From assembly GCA_947359465.1 (NCBI GenBank), contig OX375878.1:82997627-83061626 (forward strand): 64,000 nucleotides of DNA, read 5' to 3'. Positions 61,301 to 64,000 of this stretch are shown here, piece after piece. Origin of the DNA: Metellina segmentata. Taxonomy: Eukaryota > Arthropoda > Arachnida > Araneae > Tetragnathidae. Every line of letters begins with the position of its first letter. The first letter of the stretch is position 1. The notes beneath the pieces were generated by a model. The model saw nothing but the letters and a program-made list of their open reading frames with translations. It had not been told where the DNA came from and searched no databases. The position numbers and the translations under genes are program-made.

Positions 61301-64000
61301 TATTCTTTTGTTTTGAGTTGATAATTTGTATTTATTAAATTGGTTTTCTCATTTTTTTTATTTGTTCATTCAGTATATTATCTTATTAGTAGCATTAACA
61401 CAAATTAAGTTCATTAATGTTTTCCTAAAAAATGAATTTTATTAACTATTTTAATGAAAAATGGTTAGTGAAAATTGCTTTTACGTAAAAGTTAAACAAA
61501 TGTTCAATTTCTGATGTTTCTGCTTTTCTTATGAACACTTAATTTTGTATGTAATGTATTCCTTTTTCCCCAGGTCATCACTCTGGACTCCATTTTAAGC
61601 TTAGGACGCATGGAAAATTCTGAAAGGCGTAAAGATCAGCTTAAAGCTTTGGCCTTTTCTGTTTTTTCTCAATGTCATCAAATGTATATGCATCAAAACA
61701 TTGCGAAATCTTTGACTGGATTTGGTCCTGCAGCCGCACAAGATATGTTCTTAAAAAACAGAGATGTAAGTTTTTTTTATTTGAATAATTCTATTTGTAA
61801 TTTAATATTTGTAATTTAAAGGTAATAACTGCGCATTTTGAATTTAAACGTTTGTTTTAAATTCTTATTTCTTTGTAAAAGTAACAAGTATTTTAATATC
61901 ACGACGCCATTGATGTAATTCTTTTAATATTATTTTAGGCTCGAAATTCAGTTTTAACATCGCCGCCAAGTAAGGTGTTCACCTTGGCCCCTCAAAAAGA
62001 TAAACAAACAGAATTAGGTGAAATGTTTGGCGATAGGAGGGAAAGATCCAGTATTTTATATTGCACTTATTGCTTAACTGAAGACCAAAGGTGGTTGGTG
62101 GCTAGCTGCACTGATGATAAAGGAGATGTTTTACAGACATGTTCCATTAACATTGAAGTTCCAAACAGGTATTTTTCTTTTTATACATTATTATGTCTTG
62201 CTGATTTTCTTAATATTCTACATAAGTAATGTAAATCGTTCTTCCGTATATTTCTCTGCTGTCCTGATAAATTACTATCAGATTTTAACTGAATTATATA
62301 AATATGTGTACAAAAATTTAAATGTACCAGTTGCAATCCTACCCTAATTTGTATTATGCATGCATTGTATTTTCTGGTAATGAAGTATTTTTTTAGATTT
62401 TGTAGCAATATGTAAGTATCCATGTTCTTTTTCCAGAACTCGAAGGAAAAAAGTGTCTGTTAGAAAACTGGCTCTTCATAAATTGTTGGACTTTATTGTT
62501 GAAGTGCTTTCCAAATGCCTTCATTCTTGGCGGCTTGTCATCAGCAGATTGGGGCGTTTGGGACATGGAGAACTCCGTGATTGGGCTACACTACTCAGTC
62601 GCAAATCCCTTCTACGCTACAGTCGACAGTTACGGGACTTATGCCATCAATGTGGTGTCCTTGGTCTTCCTGATGCTCCTGCGATTCTTTCTGCTTGCTT
62701 GGTATCTTTAGAACCAGATTCGTCTCTCAGAGTGATGCCTGATCAGTTCACGCCAGATGAGCGCTTTAGCAGTAGCTGCAATTCCTGTTGTCTCAGTACT
62801 CCAGAGGATGCTTCCTGTACGCATATCCTAGTCTTCCCTACTTCAGCTACTACCCAGGTAATTCAGTTTTCCAACTAAAGAGTAAAAAGATATGCCCTTT
62901 TTGTATTAAAATACCAGAAAAGAATTAAGTTAATTTTTGTCTTTACAAAAACCAAGATGAAAACATTCTACTAAACTTTGACATGAAATTTTGTTACCTT
63001 TGAAGATATTGATTCTAAAAAACCAGTTTTTTGTGTGTGAAGAAACATTGCATTAAGATCACTTTACATCAGAAATTTTTAACCAGTCTTTTGGGGCACA
63101 CAAGTATGCTACAAGAATGGCACTGGTGTGCCTTACAGATGGTGAAATGATTTAATTTGTGTCAGATTTATTTTATTTCAATATTTTAGTTTTGAACTTT
63201 GGACAAGTGCGTTCACAAATAATTTGAAATAATACCCACATAAATTATTTTGTGTACTTTTTGTAAATCAAACAAAGTTATACCTGTTATTTGTCAGATC
63301 AGCAATATATATATATATATATATATTTATATTTTGGTGTATTACAGAATTTTAATTAGCTTGTGGTCATGAGAATAAAAAAAGTTTAAAATTGTTGCAT
63401 ATTTTGCACACAAATTTTTTTTTACAGTTTTTTAAGGGAGTGGCCCTTTGAGTCCTATTTAGAGCACTTCTAGACATCACAATATCAAATGCAAAAATGC
63501 TTATACTTAGCAGTAACCATTCCAAAGATGTGGGATGTCAGACATCCCAACTGTCCAGAAAAAGTTTAAGTGGAAAACCAAATGTACTATAGAAATTCCT
63601 TTTCGTCATTTTTCATGTTATTAATATCTTAAAATTTCACCTAGCAAATATATCTGCTTTTCAAAGTGAACAACTTAAATCTGATTCCTCATTTAAAAAA
63701 TTCATTCCAACTCTAAATTTTGCTCAGTAAGTTTCATAGACTTGCTGGGCGAGGTAAGCTGAATTATGTATTGTTTATTGCTTTAATGCTCAAACTGCTA
63801 CGGATTTTCCATATAAATCAAATGAATGAAAGCATTGTGGCATATATTTTAATAGCAATATCAAGTGATATTTCAGATTGATATTATTAAAAATTAATAT
63901 TTAATCTTTTTTCTTATAGTCATCACAAGCAACATTCCAACAAGAACATATTGATCCATTATCTACTACGTTGGCAGATGATGATATCTTCCAGGCATTG
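13250..64000 (+). CDS. MED13: MED13, Mediator complex subunit 13 (gene span, 24 exons in window, 3' end outside)
   Basis: MED13 is the large subunit of the Mediator kinase module (with CDK8/19, cyclin C and MED12); it tethers the module to core Mediator in the nucleus and regulates RNA polymerase II transcription. I assembled 24 exons by GT-AG sites and codon phase: 13250-13318, 16289-16556, 34719-34806, 34904-34984, 35384-35529, 35702-35878, 36431-36854, 37194-37812, 39618-39907, 40909-41125, 42208-42474, 45665-45761, 46353-46534, 46718-46947, 48515-49350, 56704-56868, 58808-58905, 59893-60202, 60290-60442, 60551-60801, 61574-61765, 61939-62168, 62437-62857, 63920-64000+. All junction phases agree, giving 5,892 nt (1,964 codons) without a stop. 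The start [20 protein letters not shown] is the family's characteristic N-terminus. Human MED13 is about 2,170 residues, so roughly 200 residues should lie past the window. MED13L is the vertebrate paralogue; an arthropod is expected to have one gene (skuld in Drosophila). Confidence 0.96.
13319..16288 (+). other. MED13 intron 1
   Basis: GT-AG intron of 2,970 bp starting GTAAGTACC. AT-rich apart from the first 120 bases. No transposon with recognisable ends and no coding exon seen. Confidence 0.85.
16289..16556 (+). CDS. MED13: MED13 exon 2 (residues 24-113)
   Basis: The acceptor is TTAAAG and the donor GTAAGT. The exon begins [11 protein letters not shown], the highly conserved MED13 N-terminal motif, and includes [20 protein letters not shown] and [18 protein letters not shown]. 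It is part of the Med13 N-terminal domain, which contacts the other kinase-module subunits. It enters in phase 0 and leaves after one base of a codon. The following intron of 18.2 kb is the longest in the window. Confidence 0.96.
20440..21200 (+). promoter_or_regulatory. CpG-rich island in intron 2 (candidate enhancer or alternative promoter)
   Basis: A block with many CG dinucleotides in an otherwise CpG-poor intron. It includes an ATG at 20582 opening 20 codons that stop at a consensus donor AAG|GTAAGC (20642). The exon would be in phase 0, whereas exon 3 needs one preceding base, so it cannot supply an alternative MED13 N-terminus directly. Role unknown. Confidence 0.35.
22117..22293. mobile_element. 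Foldback MITE (177 bp)
   Basis: Left end TAGGCCACGTTCACATGAGG; right end on the minus strand TAAGGCCCCGTTCACATGAG. The inverted arms pair over about 55 bp, including GGCGAGGCTAGC on both. The G+C-rich arms contrast with the flanks. The end sequence resembles a widespread class of GGCCCCGTTCACA-type MITEs (PIF/Harbinger-like or hAT-like, uncertain). No ORF. Confidence 0.8.
22651..22935 (+). repeat. tRNA-derived SINE, family 1
   Basis: Head: GGGATCGCGGTATCCCCAGT, then GGCGGATTAGCAAACGGAGG and box B GCGCGTTCGAAAC. Body: ACCGTCGTGTAAGGGAAAAC, GGCGTGGTGTAGAATTTGAG, and TCTGACCGTGATTCAAAATT. Lacks part of the CTGGTGCAC segment. Confidence 0.75.
24685..25420 (+). mobile_element. Helitron-like element, 5' end and internal part
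   Basis: Starts TCTCTACTATTATAAGAGGA after A, like the copies at 43222, 48381 (minus) and 7789 (minus). The 5' 150 bp, GACGAATCTATGGCACTTAC and ACACAGGTAGTTC, matches them. About 25130 and 25370 carry two versions of the AAGAGATTGTG(A)CG...TTCCC segment seen at 4310. No clear CTAG end. Confidence 0.55.
28780..29065 (+). repeat. tRNA-derived SINE, family 1 body with a different tRNA head
   Basis: Head GGCATAGTGGTTAAGGTGTT (box A) with box B GATTCGAATCC, unlike the type A head at 9394. Body GGCTGGTGCACCTTAAATCT, TTGGTGTGGACGTTTTAAGA and ACCGTGGTTCAAAATTACGA is the shared family body. Suggests head exchange. Confidence 0.75.
29660..29710 (-). repeat. SINE family 1 tail fragment
   Basis: GTACTAGAGCAACACAACGG matches the end of the minus-strand SINE at 12484 (TTACTGGAGCAACACAACGG). 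Only about 40 bp remain. Confidence 0.5.
31258..31269. repeat. Poly-C run (12)
   Basis: Twelve consecutive C bases followed by AATGACG within a GC-richer block of intron 2. Homopolymer lengths of this kind are prone to sequencing error. Confidence 0.9.
33721..34385. mobile_element. hAT-type MITE with perfect 8-bp target duplication
   Basis: Left end CAGTAGTTTTCAACCTTTGT; right end on the minus strand CAACATATCTCAATGCTCAG, a loose inverted match. CTCTAAAG flanks both sides exactly (33713-33720 and 34386-34393), the 8-bp duplication typical of hAT insertions. 665 bp, no transposase. A related fragment lies at about 9870-10110. Confidence 0.75.
34719..34806 (+). CDS. MED13: MED13 exon 3 (residues 113-142)
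   Basis: Acceptor TTTTTAG, donor GTTAGT. Translates as [20 protein letters not shown] then [10 protein letters not shown] in the phase required by exon 2. The stretch is well conserved in MED13 N-terminal domains. The donor lacks the consensus A at +3, but the phase match to exon 4 supports it. Confidence 0.95.
34904..34984 (+). CDS. MED13: MED13 exon 4 (residues 142-169)
   Basis: A short 81-nt exon, 97 bp after exon 3. Translates as [20 protein letters not shown] then SEKSIRR, in phase with both neighbours. Acceptor CTTTAG, donor GTAATT. Part of the N-terminal domain. Confidence 0.95.
35384..35529 (+). CDS. MED13: MED13 exon 5 (residues 169-218)
   Basis: Acceptor CTTCCAG, donor GTAAAA. Encodes [20 protein letters not shown] and [20 protein letters not shown], conserved N-terminal-domain segments. 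Leaves after one base of a codon, matching exon 6. Confidence 0.95.
35702..35878 (+). CDS. MED13: MED13 exon 6 (residues 218-277)
   Basis: Acceptor TTCGTAG, donor GTTAGT. Encodes [20 protein letters not shown], then [11 protein letters not shown] and [13 protein letters not shown]. Conserved part of the N-terminal domain. Phase matches exons 5 and 7. Confidence 0.95.
36431..36854 (+). CDS. MED13: MED13 exon 7 (residues 277-418; contains LTPPTSP phosphodegron)
   Basis: Acceptor TTTCAG, donor GTATTT. Starts [19 protein letters not shown], the end of the globular N-terminal domain, then turns Ser-rich. Residues 332-338 are LTPPTSP (36595-36615). Human MED13 and MED13L are turned over by SCF-Fbw7 through a phosphodegron around Thr326, and this motif sits at the equivalent place (Thr333). 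Function in this species is inferred from conservation. Confidence 0.95.
37194..37812 (+). CDS. MED13: MED13 exon 8 (residues 418-624, low-complexity linker)
   Basis: Acceptor TTTTTAG. The end is set at donor GTATAG (37813), the only site that keeps phase with exon 9; reading on gives a stop six bases later. The 206 residues are rich in Ser, Thr and Pro and are predicted disordered by composition. They include a conserved core [16 protein letters not shown] and acidic or charged patches near the end. This is the flexible linker between the N-terminal domain and the MID/PIWI half. Confidence 0.92.
38355..38645 (+). repeat. tRNA-derived SINE, family 1 (degenerate head), MED13 intron 8
   Basis: Body: GGAACTGGTGCACTTTGTTG, TGGCATGGTGTGGAGGTTTA, CCATGGTTCAAAATTACGAG and GACCATTGCCAATAG. 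Head AAGGGCTGTGGTTATCCAGT is decayed, box B barely recognisable (GACATCGAAAC). Confidence 0.7.
38762..39214. mobile_element. hAT-like MITE, intron 8
   Basis: Left end CAGAGATGCCAACCTGTGCT; right end on the minus strand CAGAGATGCTAACTACTACA. The left end resembles that of the element at 57086 (CAGAATTGCCAAGTGCTCTG, both continuing GGAAC). No ORF. Target duplication imperfect. Confidence 0.55.
39556..39578. repeat. TA microsatellite, intron 8
   Basis: (TA)n run about 40 bp before the exon 9 acceptor. Confidence 0.9.
39618..39907 (+). CDS. MED13: MED13 exon 9 (residues 625-721)
   Basis: Acceptor TTTTTAG, donor GTAATT. Begins [20 protein letters not shown], a Pro/Ser/Thr-rich section, and ends [18 protein letters not shown] with the Trp codon split across the intron. 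The last ~40 residues are the more conserved part. Confidence 0.93.
40547..40581. repeat. ATT microsatellite with T tract, intron 9
   Basis: (ATT)n run passing into a T homopolymer. No other feature. Confidence 0.85.
40909..41125 (+). CDS. MED13: MED13 exon 10 (residues 721-793, basic patch)
   Basis: Acceptor TTATAG, donor GTAAGT. Starts [19 protein letters not shown], a basic cluster that could act as a nuclear localisation signal (inference), followed by a very acidic segment [17 protein letters not shown]. In phase with exons 9 and 11. Confidence 0.94.
42208..42474 (+). CDS. MED13: MED13 exon 11 (residues 794-882, multiple TP sites)
   Basis: Acceptor ACTATAG, donor GTATGA. Rich in proline-directed sites: PPTPDS, ILTPGQ, PLTPIQ and PLTPRN, candidate CDK or MAPK targets. 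It ends with an acidic serine tract [14 protein letters not shown]. The 3.2-kb intron that follows contains a Helitron-like foldback and the EEP-endonuclease element. Confidence 0.93.
43222..43940. mobile_element. Foldback of two head-to-head Helitron-like 5' ends, intron 11
   Basis: The left end is TCTCTATTATTATAAAAGGA after A, running GGCGAATCTATGGCACTTAC, ACACAGGTAGGTC. The right end, on the minus strand, begins about 43940 with TTTACTATTCTAAAAGGAGG, then CTGTGTCTGTCTGCAGTG and AATTTGGCACACACGTAGTA. About 180 bp at each end are inverted homologues (including AATTTAAAATTTAATCTAGAA versus AAATTAAATCTAGAACAT). 720 bp, no ORF. Confidence 0.65.
44061..45422 (+). mobile_element. TIR element carrying an EEP-type endonuclease gene (decayed), intron 11
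   Basis: Perfect 18-bp terminal inverted repeats: GTTACCCATGGTCAAATG at 44061-44078 and its complement at 45405-45422. Length 1,362 bp. The interior holds one + strand gene (44510-45353) with a basic N-terminus followed by an endonuclease/exonuclease/phosphatase-fold domain. No target duplication is obvious; flanks are ATTT and TTGT. The combination recalls PIF1-helicase/Helentron-type proteins, which carry such an EEP domain at the C-terminus, but the Rep and helicase parts are absent. Superfamily assignment is open. Confidence 0.8.
44510..45353 (+). pseudogene. Basic N-terminus plus EEP endonuclease-like protein (frameshift and stop)
   Basis: The first frame (44510-44713) encodes [20 protein letters not shown] and further Lys/Arg-rich sequence, DNA-binding or nuclear-targeting in character. 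Within about 44616-44713 the reading must shift to the next frame, which runs to 45353 interrupted by one TAG at 45030-45032. That frame shows EEP hallmarks in order: [16 protein letters not shown] (catalytic Glu), [17 protein letters not shown] (GDFN), [13 protein letters not shown] and [11 protein letters not shown] (His near the C-terminus; the usual SDH is SYH, as I recall it from PIF1-helicase-associated EEP domains). Both lesions make it a pseudogene, or the N-terminal part was joined by splicing. Confidence 0.75.
45665..45761 (+). CDS. MED13: MED13 exon 12 (residues 883-915)
   Basis: A 97-nt exon with acceptor TCTTAG and donor GTAAGT. Encodes [20 protein letters not shown] then [12 protein letters not shown]. 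It lies 243 bp after the right end of the EEP-endonuclease transposon in intron 11, so that insertion is close to the acceptor. Phase matches both sides. Confidence 0.9.
46353..46534 (+). CDS. MED13: MED13 exon 13 (residues 915-975)
   Basis: Acceptor ATTTTAG, donor GTATGT. Contains [20 protein letters not shown], a strongly conserved MED13 motif, and ends [13 protein letters not shown]. In phase with exons 12 and 14. Confidence 0.95.
46718..46947 (+). CDS. MED13: MED13 exon 14 (residues 976-1052)
   Basis: Acceptor ATTTCAG, donor GTTAGT. Begins [20 protein letters not shown], a conserved MED13 segment, then Ser/Pro-rich sequence. The donor is set by phase agreement with exon 15. Intron 14 (1.57 kb) holds a minus-strand Helitron-like copy. 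Confidence 0.93.
47257..48381 (-). mobile_element. Non-autonomous Helitron-like element, intron 14
   Basis: On the minus strand it starts TCTCTAATATTATAAAAGGA at 48381 (preceded by A), continuing GACAAATCTATGGCACTTAC and ACACAGGTAGTCC. It ends near 47257 with CTTAATTTTGCCAG, a decayed version of the TATTTTGCTAG end at 6046. About 47850-47950 matches the minus strand of about 24970-25070. No Rep-helicase gene; the reading frame at 47944-48234 is not recognised. Confidence 0.6.
48515..49350 (+). CDS. MED13: MED13 exon 15 (residues 1052-1331, conserved Cys block)
   Basis: The largest exon in the window (836 nt); acceptor ATTCCAG, donor GTAATT. It contains [20 protein letters not shown] followed by a Cys block: C1143-x2-C1146-x-C1148 and C1177-x-C1179 within [15 protein letters not shown]. 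The pattern is conserved in MED13 proteins as I recall them and could bind metal (inference). It continues through [11 protein letters not shown] and ends [14 protein letters not shown]. Intron 15 (7.35 kb) contains two hAT elements and a nested TIR element. Confidence 0.95.
49966..51540 (+). pseudogene. hAT transposase pseudogene (ZBED5/Buster-like)
   Basis: Degenerate hAT transposase. The N-terminal BED-finger remnant has [20 protein letters not shown] (49966-50211), then a frameshift. The core (50378-50818) contains [39 protein letters not shown] and [20 protein letters not shown] with the catalytic-region Asp residues. After a stop, pieces such as [24 protein letters not shown] sequence and a C-terminal dimerisation remnant [15 protein letters not shown] precede TAA at 51538-51540. 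Vertebrate ZBED5 is a domesticated relative; this copy is broken and not domesticated. Confidence 0.8.
51635..52929. mobile_element. TIR element nested in the hAT relic
   Basis: Left end CCATATATTTCCGTGTATAA (then GCCGAG); right end on the minus strand CAGTATATTTCAGAGTATAA (then GCTGAG). The inverted arms match at about 22 of 26 positions. Ends with GTATAAGNCGA are seen in pogo/Tigger-like and related families; assignment uncertain. The interior has a 118-codon frame (52249-52602) that I do not recognise. It lies after the transposase stop, so it may be a later insertion. Confidence 0.55.
53154..53416 (+). mobile_element. Helitron-like 3' segment between 22-bp direct repeats, intron 15
   Basis: 53235-53394 matches 4335-4467: TTGGTTTGCGATGTAAACC, TGTTATCCAATAAGCTACAA, AACCCCAC, and an end at CTAG (53391-53394). 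It is bracketed by identical 22-bp copies (53154-53175 and 53395-53416) containing TTTTTAATAATACTAG. Helitrons do not normally make such duplications. Confidence 0.55.
53417..55502 (+). other. Intron 15 middle, no feature recognised
   Basis: AT-rich intronic sequence between two transposons. Short reading frames only; none matches a known family. Confidence 0.5.
55511..56626. mobile_element. hAT MITE with perfect 8-bp duplication and GATTTAAATC repeats, intron 15
   Basis: Ends CAGGGTGTCAAGATTTAAAT and, on the minus strand, CAGGGTGTAAAAAAATCATG. The exact 8-bp duplication TTAAGTAC lies at 55503-55510 and 56627-56634. Subterminal regions are packed with GATTTAAATC/AATCATGATT palindromic repeats, the likely transposase-binding sites (inference). 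1,116 bp without a transposase ORF. The right end lies 77 bp before the exon 16 acceptor. Confidence 0.88.
56704..56868 (+). CDS. MED13: MED13 exon 16 (residues 1331-1386, start of MID-like region)
   Basis: Acceptor TTTCTAG, donor GTAAGC. Encodes [20 protein letters not shown] and [20 protein letters not shown] then AGRG. The last 22 exonic bases plus 46 intronic bases are copied perfectly at 63732-63799 in intron 23, including the donor site. Confidence 0.95.
56869..58807 (+). other. MED13 intron 16
   Basis: GT-AG intron of 1,939 bp containing the MITE listed at 57086. Its first 46 bases are copied at 63754-63799. Confidence 0.85.
57086..57523. mobile_element. hAT-like MITE, intron 16
   Basis: Left end CAGAATTGCCAAGTGCTCTG; right end on the minus strand CAGGCTTGCCAACCTTTTCT. 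The left arm resembles the element at 38762. Flanks CTTAAG and CATAAG are an imperfect duplication. No ORF. Confidence 0.5.
58808..58905 (+). CDS. MED13: MED13 exon 17 (residues 1386-1418)
   Basis: A 98-nt exon; acceptor TTATAG, donor GTATGT. Encodes [20 protein letters not shown] then [12 protein letters not shown]. This is the conserved opening of the MID-like domain in MED13, the Argonaute-related half of the protein. Confidence 0.95.
59155..59550. mobile_element. TA-flanked MITE, intron 17
   Basis: Left TGGTGCTAAGTCCCAATTAC; right on the minus strand CAGTGCCAAGTCCAAAATCC. TA lies on both sides (59153-59154, 59551-59552), consistent with a Tc1/mariner- or pogo-type MITE. 396 bp, no ORF. 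Confidence 0.65.
59893..60202 (+). CDS. MED13: MED13 exon 18 (residues 1419-1522, MID-like domain)
   Basis: Acceptor TTTACAG, donor GTATGT. Encodes [20 protein letters not shown], then [20 protein letters not shown] and [20 protein letters not shown]. These are near-invariant MED13 segments and the clearest evidence for the assignment of the C-terminal half. Confidence 0.97.
60290..60442 (+). CDS. MED13: MED13 exon 19 (residues 1522-1573)
   Basis: Acceptor TTTCTAG, donor GTAATT. Encodes [18 protein letters not shown] then a variable, charged linker ending FIKQEP. Separated from exon 18 by an 87-bp intron. The linker joins the MID-like and PIWI-like parts. Confidence 0.93.
60551..60801 (+). 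CDS. MED13: MED13 exon 20 (residues 1573-1656, start of PIWI-like domain)
   Basis: Acceptor TTTGTAG, donor GTATGA. A variable N-terminal part is followed by [20 protein letters not shown] and [20 protein letters not shown], the conserved opening of the MED13 C-terminal (PIWI-like) domain. In phase with exons 19 and 21. Confidence 0.95.
60802..61573 (+). other. MED13 intron 20
   Basis: GT-AG intron of 772 bp, AT-rich, ending in the pyrimidine tract TTTTTCCCCAG. Nothing else recognised. Confidence 0.85.
61574..61765 (+). CDS. MED13: MED13 exon 21 (residues 1657-1720)
   Basis: Acceptor TCCCCAG with a good polypyrimidine tract, donor GTAAGT. Encodes [20 protein letters not shown], then [20 protein letters not shown] and [18 protein letters not shown]. 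Conserved C-terminal-domain sequence. 64 codons, phase 0 at both ends. Confidence 0.95.
61939..62168 (+). CDS. MED13: MED13 exon 22 (residues 1721-1797)
   Basis: Acceptor ATTTTAG, donor GTATTT. Encodes [20 protein letters not shown] and [20 protein letters not shown] then [19 protein letters not shown]. Strongly conserved PIWI-like domain core. Confidence 0.96.
62437..62857 (+). CDS. MED13: MED13 exon 23 (residues 1797-1937)
   Basis: Acceptor TTTCCAG, donor GTAATT. Begins [20 protein letters not shown] and continues [20 protein letters not shown], then a conserved run ending [20 protein letters not shown]. The final part, rich in Ser and Cys, ends [12 protein letters not shown]. In phase with exons 22 and 24. 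Confidence 0.95.
62858..63919 (+). other. MED13 intron 23
   Basis: GT-AG intron of 1,062 bp. Contains a (TA)n run at 63305-63326 and the 68-bp duplicate of the exon 16 donor junction at 63732-63799. Confidence 0.85.
63732..63799 (+). repeat. Perfect 68-bp copy of the exon 16/intron 16 junction
   Basis: Identical base for base to 56847-56914: the last 22 bases of exon 16 (TTTCATAGACTTGCTGGGCG then AG), the donor GTAAGC and 40 further intron bases. Homology starts and stops abruptly. It places a complete 5' splice site in intron 23 without an upstream acceptor in register. Confidence 0.97.
63920..64000 (+). CDS. MED13: MED13 exon 24 (residues 1938 onward, cut by window edge)
   Basis: Acceptor CTTATAG. 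Encodes [20 protein letters not shown] then DDIFQAL in phase 0 and is still open at the last base. The remaining C-terminus, stop codon and 3' UTR lie beyond the window. Confidence 0.9.

Noticed and set aside
1..64000. CRISPR array, rRNA operon or integrated virus
   Set aside because: No regularly spaced repeats with unique spacers, no rRNA core sequence and no viral gene signature were seen; the only short tandem array is the 20-bp minisatellite.

Overview
This is AT-rich arthropod nuclear DNA, most likely from a spider. It carries the 5' and middle part of one protein-coding gene, MED13 (Mediator kinase-module subunit 13), on the + strand, inside a dense population of DNA transposons, Helitron-like elements, tRNA-derived SINEs and MITEs. 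The spider assignment is inference: the MED13 protein is animal-like with many long introns, and the Tc1 transposase relic at 2.3-3.7 kb closely resembles copies I recall as abundant in orb-weaver spider genomes.

Layout: 1-13.0 kb is intergenic and full of mobile DNA: the end of a Tc1/mariner element cut by the window edge, a foldback MITE, a 1.4 kb Tc1 relic with both TIRs and a TA duplication, nested minus-strand Helitron-like elements with a 20-bp minisatellite, and several SINEs. A compact upstream region at about 13.02-13.25 kb precedes the MED13 start codon at 13250. From there the gene runs to the right edge as 24 exons whose reading phases all agree. Together they give 1,964 codons with no stop, and the gene continues past the window. 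Intron 2 (18 kb) contains several GC-richer islands, SINEs, a small foldback element and a 665-bp non-autonomous hAT with a perfect 8-bp target duplication. Intron 11 carries a 1.36-kb element with 18-bp terminal inverted repeats and a decayed gene for a basic N-terminus joined to an EEP-type endonuclease. Intron 15 carries a 3.5-kb hAT relic (ZBED5/Buster-like transposase) invaded by another TIR element, and a 1.1-kb hAT MITE with a perfect 8-bp target duplication.

The protein has the expected MED13 organisation: an N-terminal domain (exons 1-7), a proline-directed phosphodegron LTPPTSP in exon 7, a long low-complexity middle, a Cys-containing conserved block in exon 15, and a MID/PIWI-like C-terminal half beginning around exons 15-18. 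No other host protein-coding gene, rRNA, true tRNA or CRISPR was found.

Most notable for follow-up: (1) the 18-bp-TIR endonuclease element in intron 11; (2) a perfect 68-bp copy of the exon 16/intron 16 splice-donor junction lying 6.9 kb downstream in intron 23; (3) two very short upstream ORFs in front of MED13, the second ending on the overlap ATGA with the main start; (4) SINEs with a shared body but different tRNA-like heads; (5) a foldback built from two head-to-head Helitron-like 5' ends.
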